Below are positions 23,979 through 31,330 of a DNA stretch of 36,668 bases, in pieces. Below the pieces are notes generated by a model. That model saw only the letters and a list, made by a program, of their open reading frames with translations, did no database searches and had not been told where the DNA came from. Source of the stretch: Micrococcales bacterium (GTDB lineage Bacteria; Actinomycetota; Actinomycetes; Actinomycetales; Dermatophilaceae); the NCBI GenBank assembly GCA_030452775.1, contig JAKDLQ010000001.1, forward strand, positions 1-36,668, in the 5' to 3' direction. Position numbers and translations under genes: made by a program. Every line of letters starts with the position of its first letter. Within the stretch, counting starts at the first letter, position 1.

Positions 23979-25031
23979 ATGGCCGTCGTCACCATGCGCC
24001 AGCTCCTCGAGAGCGGCGTGCACTTCGGGCACCAGACCCGTCGGTGGAACCCCAAGATGAAGCGCTTCATCATGACCGAGCGCAACGGCATCTACATCAT
24101 CGACCTCCAGCAGTCGCTGACCTACATCAACAACGCGTACGAGTTCGTCAGGGAGACCGTTGCCCACGGCGGCACCATCCTGTTCGTCGGCACCAAGAAG
24201 CAGGCTCAGGAGCCGGTCGCCGAGCAGGCGACGCGCGTCGGGATGCCCTACGTCAACCACCGGTGGCTCGGTGGCATGCTGACCAACTTCCAGACGATCT
24301 CCAAGCGGCTCACGCGGCTGAAGGAGCTCGAGGAGCTCGACTTCGACGACGTGGCCGGCTCCAGCTACACGAAGAAGGAGCTGCTCATCCTGCGCCGCGA
24401 GAAGGACAAGCTCGAGAAGACCCTCGGCGGTATCCGCTCGATGTCCAAGGTGCCCTCGGCTGTCTGGGTGGTCGACACGAAGAAGGAGCACCTCGCCGTC
24501 GACGAGGCTCGCAAGCTCGGCCTGCCGGTCATCGCGATCCTCGACACGAACTGCGACCCGGACGAGGTCGACTACAAGGTCCCAGGCAACGATGACGCGA
24601 TCCGTTCCGTCGCGCTGCTGACCCGGGTGGTCGCCGATGCCGTCGCCGACGGACTGGTCCAGCGCTCGTCCGGCAGGTCCGGTTCAGACGCCGTCGAGGA
24701 GCCGCTGACCGAGTGGGAGCGCGAGCTCTACGCCGATGCCGCTGCTGCGGCCGAGGCGCCTGCTGCGACCGAGGCGCCTGCTGCGACAGAAGCCCCTGTG
24801 GCTGAGACGCCTGCTGCGGCCGAGACGCCGGCGGGTCCCGAGGCGCCTGCTGCGACCGAGGCCCCTGCTGCGGCTCCCGAGGCGCCTGCTGCGACCGAGG
24901 CGCCTGCGGCTCCCGAGGCGCCGGCGGCCGAGGTCCCCCTCGTCGTCGAACCATCGGTCGCCGAGGCTCCGGTTGCTGCGGAGGTCCCGGCTGCGGCCGA
25001 GGCGCCGGCTGACGTCCCAGAGCAGTCCTGA
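23979..25031 (+). CDS. rpsB: 30S ribosomal protein S2 with long Ala/Pro/Glu tail
   Basis: Residues 1-235 are a clear S2: TMRQLLESGVHFGHQTRRWN, MTERNGIYIIDLQQS, PYVNHRWLGGMLTNFQTI and PVIAILDTNCDPDEVDY. S2 joins the 30S subunit late, near the bS1 site. The ATG 23979 has AGGAGG (23966-23971) 7 bases upstream. The protein is 350 residues against about 240 in E. coli; residues about 250-350 are a low-complexity tail of imperfect EAPAATEAPAA repeats encoded by a repeated GAGGCGCCTGCTGCG-like unit. Such tails occur on actinobacterial S2, but this one is long. tsf follows after 59 bases. Confidence 0.98.
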   Translation: MAVVTMRQLLESGVHFGHQTRRWNPKMKRFIMTERNGIYIIDLQQSLTYINNAYEFVRETVAHGGTILFVGTKKQAQEPVAEQATRVGMPYVNHRWLGGMLTNFQTISKRLTRLKELEELDFDDVAGSSYTKKELLILRREKDKLEKTLGGIRSMSKVPSAVWVVDTKKEHLAVDEARKLGLPVIAILDTNCDPDEVDYKVPGNDDAIRSVALLTRVVADAVADGLVQRSSGRSGSDAVEEPLTEWERELYADAAAAAEAPAATEAPAATEAPVAETPAAAETPAGPEAPAATEAPAAAPEAPAATEAPAAPEAPAAEVPLVVEPSVAEAPVAAEVPAAAEAPADVPEQS

Positions 25032-25090
25032 ATCCGAGACGACAGTCATTTCCCCAGTCACGTCCCCTGACGAAGAGAGCGAAAGAGAGC

Positions 25091-25921
25091 ATGGCGAACT
25101 ACACCGCCGCTGACATCAAGGCGCTGCGCGAGCAGACCGGCGCCGGCATGATGGACGTCAAGAAGGCCCTCGAGGAGGCCGATGGCGACCGCGTCAAGGC
25201 CGTCGAGATCCTGCGCGTCAAAGGCCTCAAGGGCGTCACCAAGCGGGAGGGCCGCTCGGCCCAGAACGGACTCGTGACCGCGGCGGCCGACGATGGCGCC
25301 GGCACCCTGGTCGAGGTCAACTGTGAGACGGACTTCGTCGCCAAGAGCGAGAGGTTCATCGCGCTCGCCGACCAGGTCTTGACCCAGGCCGTCGATGCCA
25401 AGGCCACCGACGCCGACCAGTTGCTCGCGAGCCAGCTGCCGGACGGCAGGACCGTCCAGGAGCTGCTCGACGAGACCGGCGCCACCATCGGCGAGAAGAT
25501 CGAGGTGCGCCGCCTCGCTCGCCTCGAGGGTGGCAGGGTCGTGTCCTACCTGCACAAGACGAGCCCCGACCTGCCCGCTCAGATCGGCGTTCTCGTCGCG
25601 ATGGACGGCGGCGAGGAGCGGGCCGATCGTGACGTCGCGATGCATGTCGCCGCGTTCTCGCCCACCGCGTTGGTCCGCGAGGACGTCCCTGCCGAGACGG
25701 TCGAGAACGAGCGTCGACTCGCCGAGGCGACCGCCAAGGAGGAGGGCAAGCCGGAGGCCGCCCTTCCGCGCATCATCGAGGGCCGGGTCAACGGCTACTT
25801 CAAGGAGAACGTCCTGCTCGAGCAGCCGTTCGCCAAGGAGCCGAAGAAGACCGTGAGCAAGGTCCTCGACGAGGCGGGCGCCACGGCCACGGCGTTCGCG
25901 CGCTTCCGCGTCGGCCAGTGA
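25091..25921 (+). CDS. tsf: Elongation factor Ts
   Basis: The 276-residue protein starts with the UBA-like domain YTAADIKALREQTGAGMMDV, followed by KKALEEADGD, the core LVEVNCETDFVAKSERF and GRVVSYLHK, and ends with FKENVLLEQPF. EF-Ts recycles EF-Tu-GDP to EF-Tu-GTP. Length is normal. The ATG 25091 has AGAGAGCGAAAGAGAG purine-rich sequence immediately upstream. It forms the usual rpsB-tsf operon, and a strong hairpin 28 bases after the stop ends it. In most relatives pyrH follows closely; here it lies 5.4 kb away. Confidence 0.98.
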   Translation: MANYTAADIKALREQTGAGMMDVKKALEEADGDRVKAVEILRVKGLKGVTKREGRSAQNGLVTAAADDGAGTLVEVNCETDFVAKSERFIALADQVLTQAVDAKATDADQLLASQLPDGRTVQELLDETGATIGEKIEVRRLARLEGGRVVSYLHKTSPDLPAQIGVLVAMDGGEERADRDVAMHVAAFSPTALVREDVPAETVENERRLAEATAKEEGKPEAALPRIIEGRVNGYFKENVLLEQPFAKEPKKTVSKVLDEAGATATAFARFRVGQ

Positions 25922-25949
25922 GGGCCTGAGGCCACACCACGCACGAGAC

Positions 25950-25986
25950 CGTATGCCGCCCCCCGCGGCGCGGGGGGCGGCATACG
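25950..25986. terminator. Strong hairpin terminator after tsf
   Basis: CGTATGCCGCCCCCCGC (25950-25966) pairs perfectly with 25970-25986 around a GGC loop, a 17-base-pair stem. No T-run follows. Both arms begin or end with the over-represented octamer GTATGCCG/CGGCATAC, as seen for uptake sequences in terminators of some competent bacteria. It separates rpsB-tsf from the convergent DUF1648 gene. Confidence 0.85.
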
Positions 25987-26011
25987 TGGTCCACCGGCTG
26001 AGATCCGGCGG

Positions 26012-26539
26012 TCACCTGGTCGCATGGGGCCCCGGGACATCTCGCGGCACGCGCCAGCGGACCGCAACCATCCAGATGAGGTAGCCGGTCACGAGGACGA
26101 GCCACCCGATGATGACGGGCAGGGTCCATCCGGGCAGGGACGCATCCGGACGGTTCGCCGCCTCGACGGTGGAGACCGGCACCGCACAGATCATCGCCAT
26201 CGTCAGGGCGCCGATGATCGCGAGGTCGGTGCCCACCATGTCCAGTGCGCGCGCGAGGTGCTCGGGGCGTTGCCAGTAGTCCTTGTTGGGGATGTTGACC
26301 CACGTCAGTGACCTGCTGCGGGGGATGACGACGAGCAGGGTGCCGAAGATCGCGGCGATGATCACCCCGAGGGCGGCCAGCATGATGACCGCCTCGGTGC
26401 GACTGCCCCACCGGTCAGGGCCGGCGGTGCCGCTCCAGTGCATCGGCACCCGCTCGGGCAGCACGAGCGCGGACCAGGCCACGACGGCGGCATATGCGGC
26501 GGTGAGAGCCCAGAAGAGCTTCGTCAGCCAGGTGCGCAT
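26012..26539 (-). CDS. DUF1648-domain membrane protein
   Basis: This 175-residue protein has four transmembrane segments (about 8-27, 49-71, 105-127 and 143-163). Between the first two lies the DUF1648 motif LPERVPMHWSGTAGPDRWGSR, typical of SdpI-like and related small membrane proteins. Such proteins act in bacteriocin immunity and signalling in firmicutes; in actinobacteria the role is unknown. It converges with tsf across the terminator. A TATCGT element ends 6 bases before the ATG (26539) and no ribosome site is present, so the mRNA may be leaderless. Confidence 0.8.
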   Translation of the reverse strand: MRTWLTKLFWALTAAYAAVVAWSALVLPERVPMHWSGTAGPDRWGSRTEAVIMLAALGVIIAAIFGTLLVVIPRSRSLTWVNIPNKDYWQRPEHLARALDMVGTDLAIIGALTMAMICAVPVSTVEAANRPDASLPGWTLPVIIGWLVLVTGYLIWMVAVRWRVPRDVPGPHATR

Positions 26540-26545
26540 ACCCCC

Positions 26546-26551
26546 ACGATA
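26546..26551 (-). promoter_or_regulatory. Candidate -10 element for the DUF1648 gene
   Basis: On the minus strand TATCGT (TANNNT) is followed by 6 bases and the ATG at 26539. With no Shine-Dalgarno sequence, a leaderless transcript is likely. The -35 region is not recognisable. Confidence 0.4.
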
Positions 26552-26653
26552 GGCAGCGCCCGACAGGCGGCTCCCGAACGTCCACCACGGTCTTCACAGG
26601 ATCTCCACACGTCATGCGCTCGGGCGCCACCCCCACGCTCCTACGCTCGAGGC

Positions 26654-27090
26654 ATGCCTGACCGCCCTGGCCGAGGAGACCGATCTGCTCGTCGGGCTCG
26701 GTGTCGACGCCGACGACTACGTGACCAAGCCCTTCCGGATGCACGAGGTCGTCGCCCGGATCCGCGCTCTGTTGCGCCACGTCGAGCGCGCTCGTGATCT
26801 CGCGGCGCAGCGTCCGCCGGTGCTGGCCGTCGGTGACCTCAAGATCGATCTCGGCGCGCGGCAGGTGTTCCCCAGGGGCCAGGAGGTGCACCCTGACGCC
26901 GCTGGAGTTCGACCTGCTCGTGACCTTGGCCCGCGAGCCTGGGACCGTGCGGCCGCGGGACGAGCTGATGCGCGAGGTCTGGGACTGGGCCGACGCCCGC
27001 GGCACCCGGACGCTGGACAGTCACGTCAAGGCACTGCGCGCCAAGATCGGGCCGGAGCGCATACGCACCGTCCACGGTGTCGGCTACCAT
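26654..27090 (+). pseudogene. OmpR-type response regulator, internally deleted and frameshifted
   Basis: An ATG at 26654 (MPD...) is the likely original start, but after about two codons the sequence jumps to the second half of a receiver domain in another frame: LTALAEETDLLVGLGV, then DADDYVTKPFRMHEVVARIR with the conserved K of TKPF. The first 70 or so residues, including the phosphorylated aspartate, are gone. The winged-helix effector domain follows (VLAVGDLKIDLGARQVF, then after a frame change near 26895 LTPLEFDLLVTLAREPG, TLDSHVKALRAKIG and TVHGVGY). At least one deletion and one frameshift make it non-functional. It belonged to a two-component operon with the kinase and DUF4153 gene that follow. 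Confidence 0.75.
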
Positions 27091-27413
27091 GGCGGCGGAC
27101 CTCGCCTCGGCCGACCGGCATCGCCGCCAGCTCGTCGCGACCGTCTCGCACGAGCTACGCGATCCGCTCACCGCCCCGCAGGCGCTGCTCGAGAACCTCG
27201 TCGATGGTGTCGTCACGCCCGATGACGAGGCCCTGCGCGCGGCGCTCGCCCAGGCCGACCGGCTCGACGCACTGGATCGATCGGCGCCGTCCCGGGCGGA
27301 CCCGGCTCGACCGGCGCCCGCCTGCGCACGGTGCTGCCGAGAGAACCGCGCCGCCTCCGGACACGAGGGCTGCTGATGCCGGCAGACCTGCCGGCGCCGC
27401 CGAACCCGTAGGT
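27090..27413 (+). pseudogene. Histidine kinase, two deletions
   Basis: The dimerisation helix survives: ADLASADRHRRQLVATVSHE, LRDPLTAPQALLENLVDG and ALRAALAQADRLD, with the phosphoacceptor H in the SHELRDPL box. Upstream sensor, transmembrane and HAMP parts are missing, so it joins the regulator's end directly. The ATPase domain is also gone: after about 27270 only a C-terminal scrap resembling the end of a kinase remains (a GARLRTVLPREP-like stretch ending at a TAG near 27411). It is the remains of the sensor that partnered the regulator just upstream. Confidence 0.7.
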
Positions 27414-27506
27414 GCGCCAAGGCCCAGCGCCGCAGCTCCATTCCCCGGTGCCGGTGAGCCGAGGTCGCTCGCTGCGGCCGCCGCGTCGATCCCTCAGGAG
27501 GTCGCC

Positions 27507-29064
27507 GTGTCCGTCTCTGGTGCCCGGTCCGTTCCGACGAGCGCCGGGTCGATGGTGCCGTCCACGTCGCCCGGCCGAGGAAGACCGCACTCGAGCCGCT
27601 CGTCGCATCTGCCTTCGGTGACCTCTGGCCCGAGGGCGAGCTGCCCCCACAGGTCGGCCTGCTGGTCGGCTCCCTCGGCGTCGGGGTCCTCGCGGCCGCG
27701 TTGCTGCCTGTCCGCGACGTCGGGGTCGTCCTGCTCCTCGTCCTGCTGTGCGGGGGCGGCCTGGTCCTGCGGGCCTCGGTCCTACGCGCCAGCCCGTGGA
27801 CCCTGGTCACGGCGCTCGTCTGCGCCGGCCTCGCGTCGCTTGTCGTGATCCGCGCCGCGGAATGGATCGCCGCGCTTGCCATCACGGTGGGCATCGTGCT
27901 CACCACGACCGCCCTCACCGGCGCGAGGGGGATGGTGCCGCTACTCGCCGGGATCCTGGGGTGGCCTCTGGCGGCCCTGCGCGGGCTGCCACTGCTGGGT
28001 CGCACGATTGCGACGCTGAGCCGGGTCGCCGTCCTGTGGCCGGTCCTGCGCACAGCGGCGATCTCGCTCGTCGCCCTCGTCGCCTTCGGAGGGCTGTTCG
28101 CCTCCGGGGACGCGATCTTCGGCTCGTGGGCCGCATCAGTGGTGCCCGACCTGCTCTGGGACAGCCTGATCCTGCGGGCATTCGTTGGCTTCGTCGCCGC
28201 AGGCTCGGTCCTCGCCGCCTGCAATCTCGCGATCAACCCGGCGCGGTCGAGCGGCTCCAGGTGCCGGTCGGCCGACCGGTCGCCCGCGCCTGGGAATGGG
28301 TCGTGCCGGTCGTGCTCGTCATCACACTCTTCGTCACCTTCTTCCTCGCCCAGGGGGCGGCGCTCTGGGCCGGGCACGACTACGTCCAGCGGGCCAACGG
28401 GCTCACCTATGCGCAGTCCGTCCATCAGGGCTTCGGGCAGCTCACCGCGGTCACGCTGCTTACGCTCGTCACCGTGGCGAACACCGCCCGCAAGGCGTCT
28501 CGAGCGACGGCCCGCGACCGGCTCGTCCTCCGCGGTGCCCTCGGCCTGCTGTGCCTGCTCGCGCTTGTCGTCGTCGCGTCGGCGCTCTACCGGATGCACG
28601 TCTATCAGCAGGCCTACGGCTTCACCGTCCTGCGGGTCCTCGTCGACGCCTTCGAGCTGTGGATGGGTCTGCTCCTCGTCCTCGTTCTCGCCGCCGGTGC
28701 GCGGCTGTCGGCCAGATGGCTGCCGCGGGCGGCGCTGCTCTCGGGAGCGGCCCTCGTCCTCGTCCTCGGCCTCGCCAACCCCGAGGCGTGGGTCGCCCAG
28801 CACAACATCGAGCGCTACCACGCCACGGGCAAGCTCGACGCCGGCTATCTCCAGACCCTGGGACCCGACGCGACCCCGGCGATCGTCGCGGGGCTGCCGG
28901 CAGGTCTCGCGGCCTGCATCCTCGCCGGGAGGCCCGTTGCCGGGGGAGAGGATCTCCTTGAGTGGAACCTCGGCCGCCACCGGGCCGCGGTCGCAGCAGC
29001 CACGGTCGGCCCGGTTGATGAAGAATCCTGCTCATCGCTGCTCGCCCCGAGGCCCGACGGCTGA
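27507..29064 (+). pseudogene. DUF4153/DUF4173 membrane protein, frameshifted
   Basis: GTG 27507 has a perfect AGGAGG 5 bases upstream, so the original start is preserved. The frame then changes at about 27560-27590 to give FGDLWPEGELPPQVGLLVG and a long run of membrane segments, and changes again near 28240-28250 to VERLQVPVGRPVARAWEWVV. The last part reads RMHVYQQAYGFTVLRVLVDA, then HNIERYHATGKLDAGYLQTL and EDLLEWNLGR, characteristic of DUF4153 (formerly DUF4173). Intact members have about 12 transmembrane helices and often sit beside two-component genes; function is unknown. With two frameshifts it is probably dead, unless they are sequencing errors. Confidence 0.75.
28905..28977 (+). repeat. 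Left copy of a diverged direct repeat (DUF4153 3' end)
   Basis: This stretch and 30529-30598 align over about 73 bases with roughly 12 mismatches and one 3-base in-frame gap. Both contain GTTGCCGGGGGAG and GTGGAACCTCG. They encode the same part of the DUF4153 C-terminus. The TetR/membrane-protein pair lies between the two copies. Confidence 0.75.
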
Positions 29065-29104
29065 GCCGGATCGGATCGCCTACCGTTGCGGCTGGGCCAC
29101 CGCG

Positions 29105-29722
29105 TCACGCGAGCAGCAGCGTGGTGAGCGTGCTGACCAGCCAGGACTCCACCTCGTCGTAGCTCCACCCCTCCCGCACCACCAGTTGCTCGATCGTCTC
29201 GCTCGAGGCGAGGGTCGTGATGATCGCGCCCGCCCGCTCGATCGTCACCCCGGCGCGCAGGGCGCCCATCTCATGCAGCCGCCGGGCGATCGCGAACTCC
29301 CCCTCGCGGTGGTAGGCGTCCCCGGCCGCCACCACGGGAGCGAGGTCGGGCACGGTGTGGGCGGCGGACCGAAGCGCACGCATGATGTCACCGCACCGCT
29401 CGTTCAGCTCGCGGACCAGGTGCATATTGAGGCGCAGCAGCTCGGGACCAGTCGTGGCCCGGCGTTGCCTCGCATCGTTCTCCTCCACCCCACCCTCGGC
29501 GTTGACGAACTCCACGAGGGACCTGACCAGCTCGGGCTTCGTGCCCACGCTCGCGTACAGCGTCGGCACAGACACGCCCGCCTCCGCCGCGATGTCCGAC
29601 ACGGAGGTCGCCGCGTAGCCGGGGTCGGCGAACAGCCTGCGTGCGGCGGAGAGGATCGTCTGCCGCGTCTGTTCTGCCTGGCGCTGCCGATGCGCCGAGC
29701 GATAAACCCTTGACGAGACCAC
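29105..29722 (-). CDS. TetR-family transcriptional regulator
   Basis: This 205-residue protein has the TetR DNA-binding domain at residues about 16-65: TRQTILSAARRLFADPGYAA, TSVSDIAAEAGVSVPTLYAS, VGTKPELVRSLVEF. The remaining 140 residues form the all-helical ligand-binding and dimer domain (LNMHLVRELNERCGDIMRAL...ASSETIEQLVVREGWSYDEV). The ligand is unknown. The start is GTG 29722. It is divergent from the membrane protein gene at 29780 across a 57-base AT-rich gap with a palindrome, the normal arrangement for a TetR repressor controlling its neighbour. It converges with the DUF4153 pseudogene. Confidence 0.92.
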   Translation of the reverse strand: MVSSRVYRSAHRQRQAEQTRQTILSAARRLFADPGYAATSVSDIAAEAGVSVPTLYASVGTKPELVRSLVEFVNAEGGVEENDARQRRATTGPELLRLNMHLVRELNERCGDIMRALRSAAHTVPDLAPVVAAGDAYHREGEFAIARRLHEMGALRAGVTIERAGAIITTLASSETIEQLVVREGWSYDEVESWLVSTLTTLLLA

Positions 29723-29751
29723 TAGGCAAACCTACCCTTATTCATTATAAG
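29710..29751. promoter_or_regulatory. Promoter and palindromic operator between TetR and membrane protein
   Basis: On the plus strand TTGACG (29710-29715), a 17-base spacer and TACCCT (29733-29738) form a good promoter for the gene at 29780. Overlapping its -10 and start site is CTTAT-N5-ATAAG (29737-29751), a likely TetR operator that would block it. The AT content here stands out sharply from the GC-rich surroundings. Confidence 0.55.
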
Positions 29752-29779
29752 ACAATTCAAGTCAAGGAGGTTGGGTCTC

Positions 29780-30505
29780 ATGTCAAGCAACGTACCGGTC
29801 GACCTGCCCGGCAGCGCCGCGCCGCGCCCCGAGAAGCGCCGCGCTCATCGCGCTGTTGGAGAGCATGCGGTCGATCACGCGCGCTCCTCGTTCCCTGGGC
29901 CGACAGTGACCGGAGTGAGCATGCTGATCGGCCCGCCGCTGGCCCTCGTCGCGAGTCTCATCGGTGCCCCGGCCTACCACGCGATGGGGGCGGACTTCGT
30001 CGCCGGAATGGTGGAGCATGCACGCGCATTCGAGGTCGCGATACAACTCTCGCTGGCCTCTATGATCCTGCTCATCATCGCCGTGATCGGCATGGCGTCG
30101 ATGATCTGCGTCACACGGCCCCGCTGGGGACGCGTCGCCGGGGTGGTGACGATGATCGGGCTGCTGGGACCGCTCACGTTTCAGTCCGTGTATTGGGCGG
30201 CCTCCCATCTGGTCGACACGGCCGCCCACCGGGCAGCCGCAGCGGTCCTGATCGACGAGTCCCAGGTTATCCCGAGGACCGTGATGAACGTGTCCGGACC
30301 GGCGATCATCCTCGGCTTCGTGCTGCTGGCCATCGCCTCCGCGAAGTCCGGGGTGCTGCCTCGCACTCCCGCGGTGCTGCTCGGTCTCACGGCGCTGATC
30401 CCGTTCGGGTTCATCTCCGGCCATCTCGTCATCTCGGCGATCGGCTTCGCTGCCGCGACCGTGGCGCTGGTGCCGCTCGGGGTGAGCCAGCTCCGGCGAC
30501 CGTGA
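29780..30505 (+). CDS. Putative integral membrane protein controlled by TetR
   Basis: I do not recognise the family. The 241-residue protein has a polar N-terminus of about 40 residues and about six transmembrane segments: near 45-65 (VSMLIGPPLALVASLIGA), 88-110 (QLSLASMILLIIAVIGMA), 116-138 (VAGVVTMIGLLGPLTFQ), 170-190 (GPAIILGFVLLAIAS), 198-215 and 217-236. The conserved-looking loop SVYWAASHLVDTAAHRAAAA follows the third helix. The start ATG 29780 has AAGGAGG (29764-29770) 9 bases upstream. The divergent TetR gene and the operator-like palindrome suggest inducible expression, perhaps in response to a toxic or signalling compound. Transport or stress defence is possible but unproven. Confidence 0.75.
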   Translation: MSSNVPVDLPGSAAPRPEKRRAHRAVGEHAVDHARSSFPGPTVTGVSMLIGPPLALVASLIGAPAYHAMGADFVAGMVEHARAFEVAIQLSLASMILLIIAVIGMASMICVTRPRWGRVAGVVTMIGLLGPLTFQSVYWAASHLVDTAAHRAAAAVLIDESQVIPRTVMNVSGPAIILGFVLLAIASAKSGVLPRTPAVLLGLTALIPFGFISGHLVISAIGFAAATVALVPLGVSQLRRP

Positions 30506-30528
30506 GCACCGACGCCCGGGGAATGAGA

Positions 30529-30637
30529 TCTCGCGTCCTGCATTCACGCCAGGACTGTTGCCGGGGGAGCGGACCCCCTCGTGTGGAACCTCGACCGCGG
30601 CCGGTTCCGGCGCGCCGCGCCTCCCGTCACCTCGTAG
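30529..30637 (+). pseudogene. Second DUF4153 3'-end remnant
   Basis: In one frame this reads CIHARTVAGGADPLVWNLDR, then GRFRRAAPPVTS and a TAG at 30635-30637. This aligns with CILAGRPVAGGEDLLEWNLGR at the end of the DUF4153 pseudogene 1.6 kb upstream. No start or earlier part of the gene exists here, so it is a leftover 3' end of a paralogue, or of a copy displaced when the TetR/membrane-protein cassette arrived. Its last bases overlap the end of the convergent hypothetical gene. Confidence 0.65.
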
Positions 30638-31025
30638 GCGGCAGCGACGTCGTGATCTCCAGAAGCTCATCACGCGGCTCGTCAACGGCTGCTGCACCTG
30701 CGATAGGCGACGGCCGACGCGGCAGCCGAACCCGCAACCTCGCGCCACCGCCGCGCCCGGGGTAGACGTACAGGCCGTGGACCGGGTCCGGTACCGCATC
30801 AAGAGCGGCTTGCACACCGGGAAGAGCGCGGAAGGCCTCACGAGCGGCTTCGTCGGAGAACCTGATCTCCAGGATGACGCCCCACGTCGGGGTGTGCCAC
30901 GTCCATTCCGTTGCGCCGTTGGTCAGGGCGGTCTCGGTCAGCGCGTCGCCGCGGCCGGACCGCCACAGGCTGGCGGGGACGTCGGCGTCCTGAACCTCGA
31001 TGGTGAGCCAGCACTCCATACACAT
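30627..31025 (-). CDS. Conserved small hypothetical protein
   Basis: I cannot name the family with confidence. The 132-residue protein reads MCMECWLTIEVQDADVPASL, then ALTNGATEWTWHTPTWGVIL, EIRFSDEAAREAFRALPGVQ and AALDAVPDPVHGLYVYPGRG. It looks like a single alpha/beta domain of about 90 residues (ferredoxin-like spacing) followed by a basic, Pro/Ala-rich tail (ARLRVRLPRRPSPIAGAAAV). Similar proteins occur in other actinobacteria as far as I recall, with no known role. The ATG 31025 or 31019 begins the conserved part; the frame is open upstream to 31181 but is not protein-like there. There is no ribosome site at either ATG. Confidence 0.6.
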   Translation of the reverse strand: MCMECWLTIEVQDADVPASLWRSGRGDALTETALTNGATEWTWHTPTWGVILEIRFSDEAAREAFRALPGVQAALDAVPDPVHGLYVYPGRGGGARLRVRLPRRPSPIAGAAAVDEPRDELLEITTSLPPTR

Positions 31026-31330
31026 CAGAATACGCCGAGGCAACCGGCGGTGCACGCGACCGCAAGGCCCGTGGGTGGCCTGAACGCCGTGGTGGCGAAC
31101 CGGGTGCTCGACGGCGGTGTCCGCCCAGGATCGGGGCTGGACCGCATGTGCATGATCGGCTGCCGCCGTTGCCATCCCCATGCAGCTCGTCCTTCAGGGA
31201 CCGCCCAGGGCTACGGCGAGAGCCTGCTCTCCGACAACGGCTCAGTGCGGAGCCTCGATGCAACGTCCCGGCCGGGATGTGGAAAGATCGGGCGACCGCT
31301 GGAACGCTGCCCACCAGGAGCCCATCCGCC
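31026..31330. other. Intergenic region upstream of pyrH
   Basis: About 300 bases without a recognisable gene separate the hypothetical gene from pyrH. A weak promoter-like pair TGCAAC (31259-31264), 18 bases, AAAGAT (31283-31288) precedes pyrH by about 40 bases. pyrH here needs its own promoter because it is detached from rpsB-tsf. Nothing else stands out. Confidence 0.35.

Noticed and set aside
24740..24990. Regular repeats resembling a CRISPR or minisatellite
   Set aside because: Units are in frame with rpsB, differ from each other, and have no unique spacers of constant length; they encode the Ala/Pro/Glu tail.
24684..25061. Minus-strand frame with repeated RRLGRSRRLG units
   Set aside because: It is the reverse reading of the repeats encoding the S2 tail.
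26839..28980. 713-residue open frame on the minus strand across the decayed two-component region
   Set aside because: The plus strand matches response regulator, kinase and DUF4153 motifs despite frame breaks. The minus translation is low-complexity Arg/Glu/Pro sequence.
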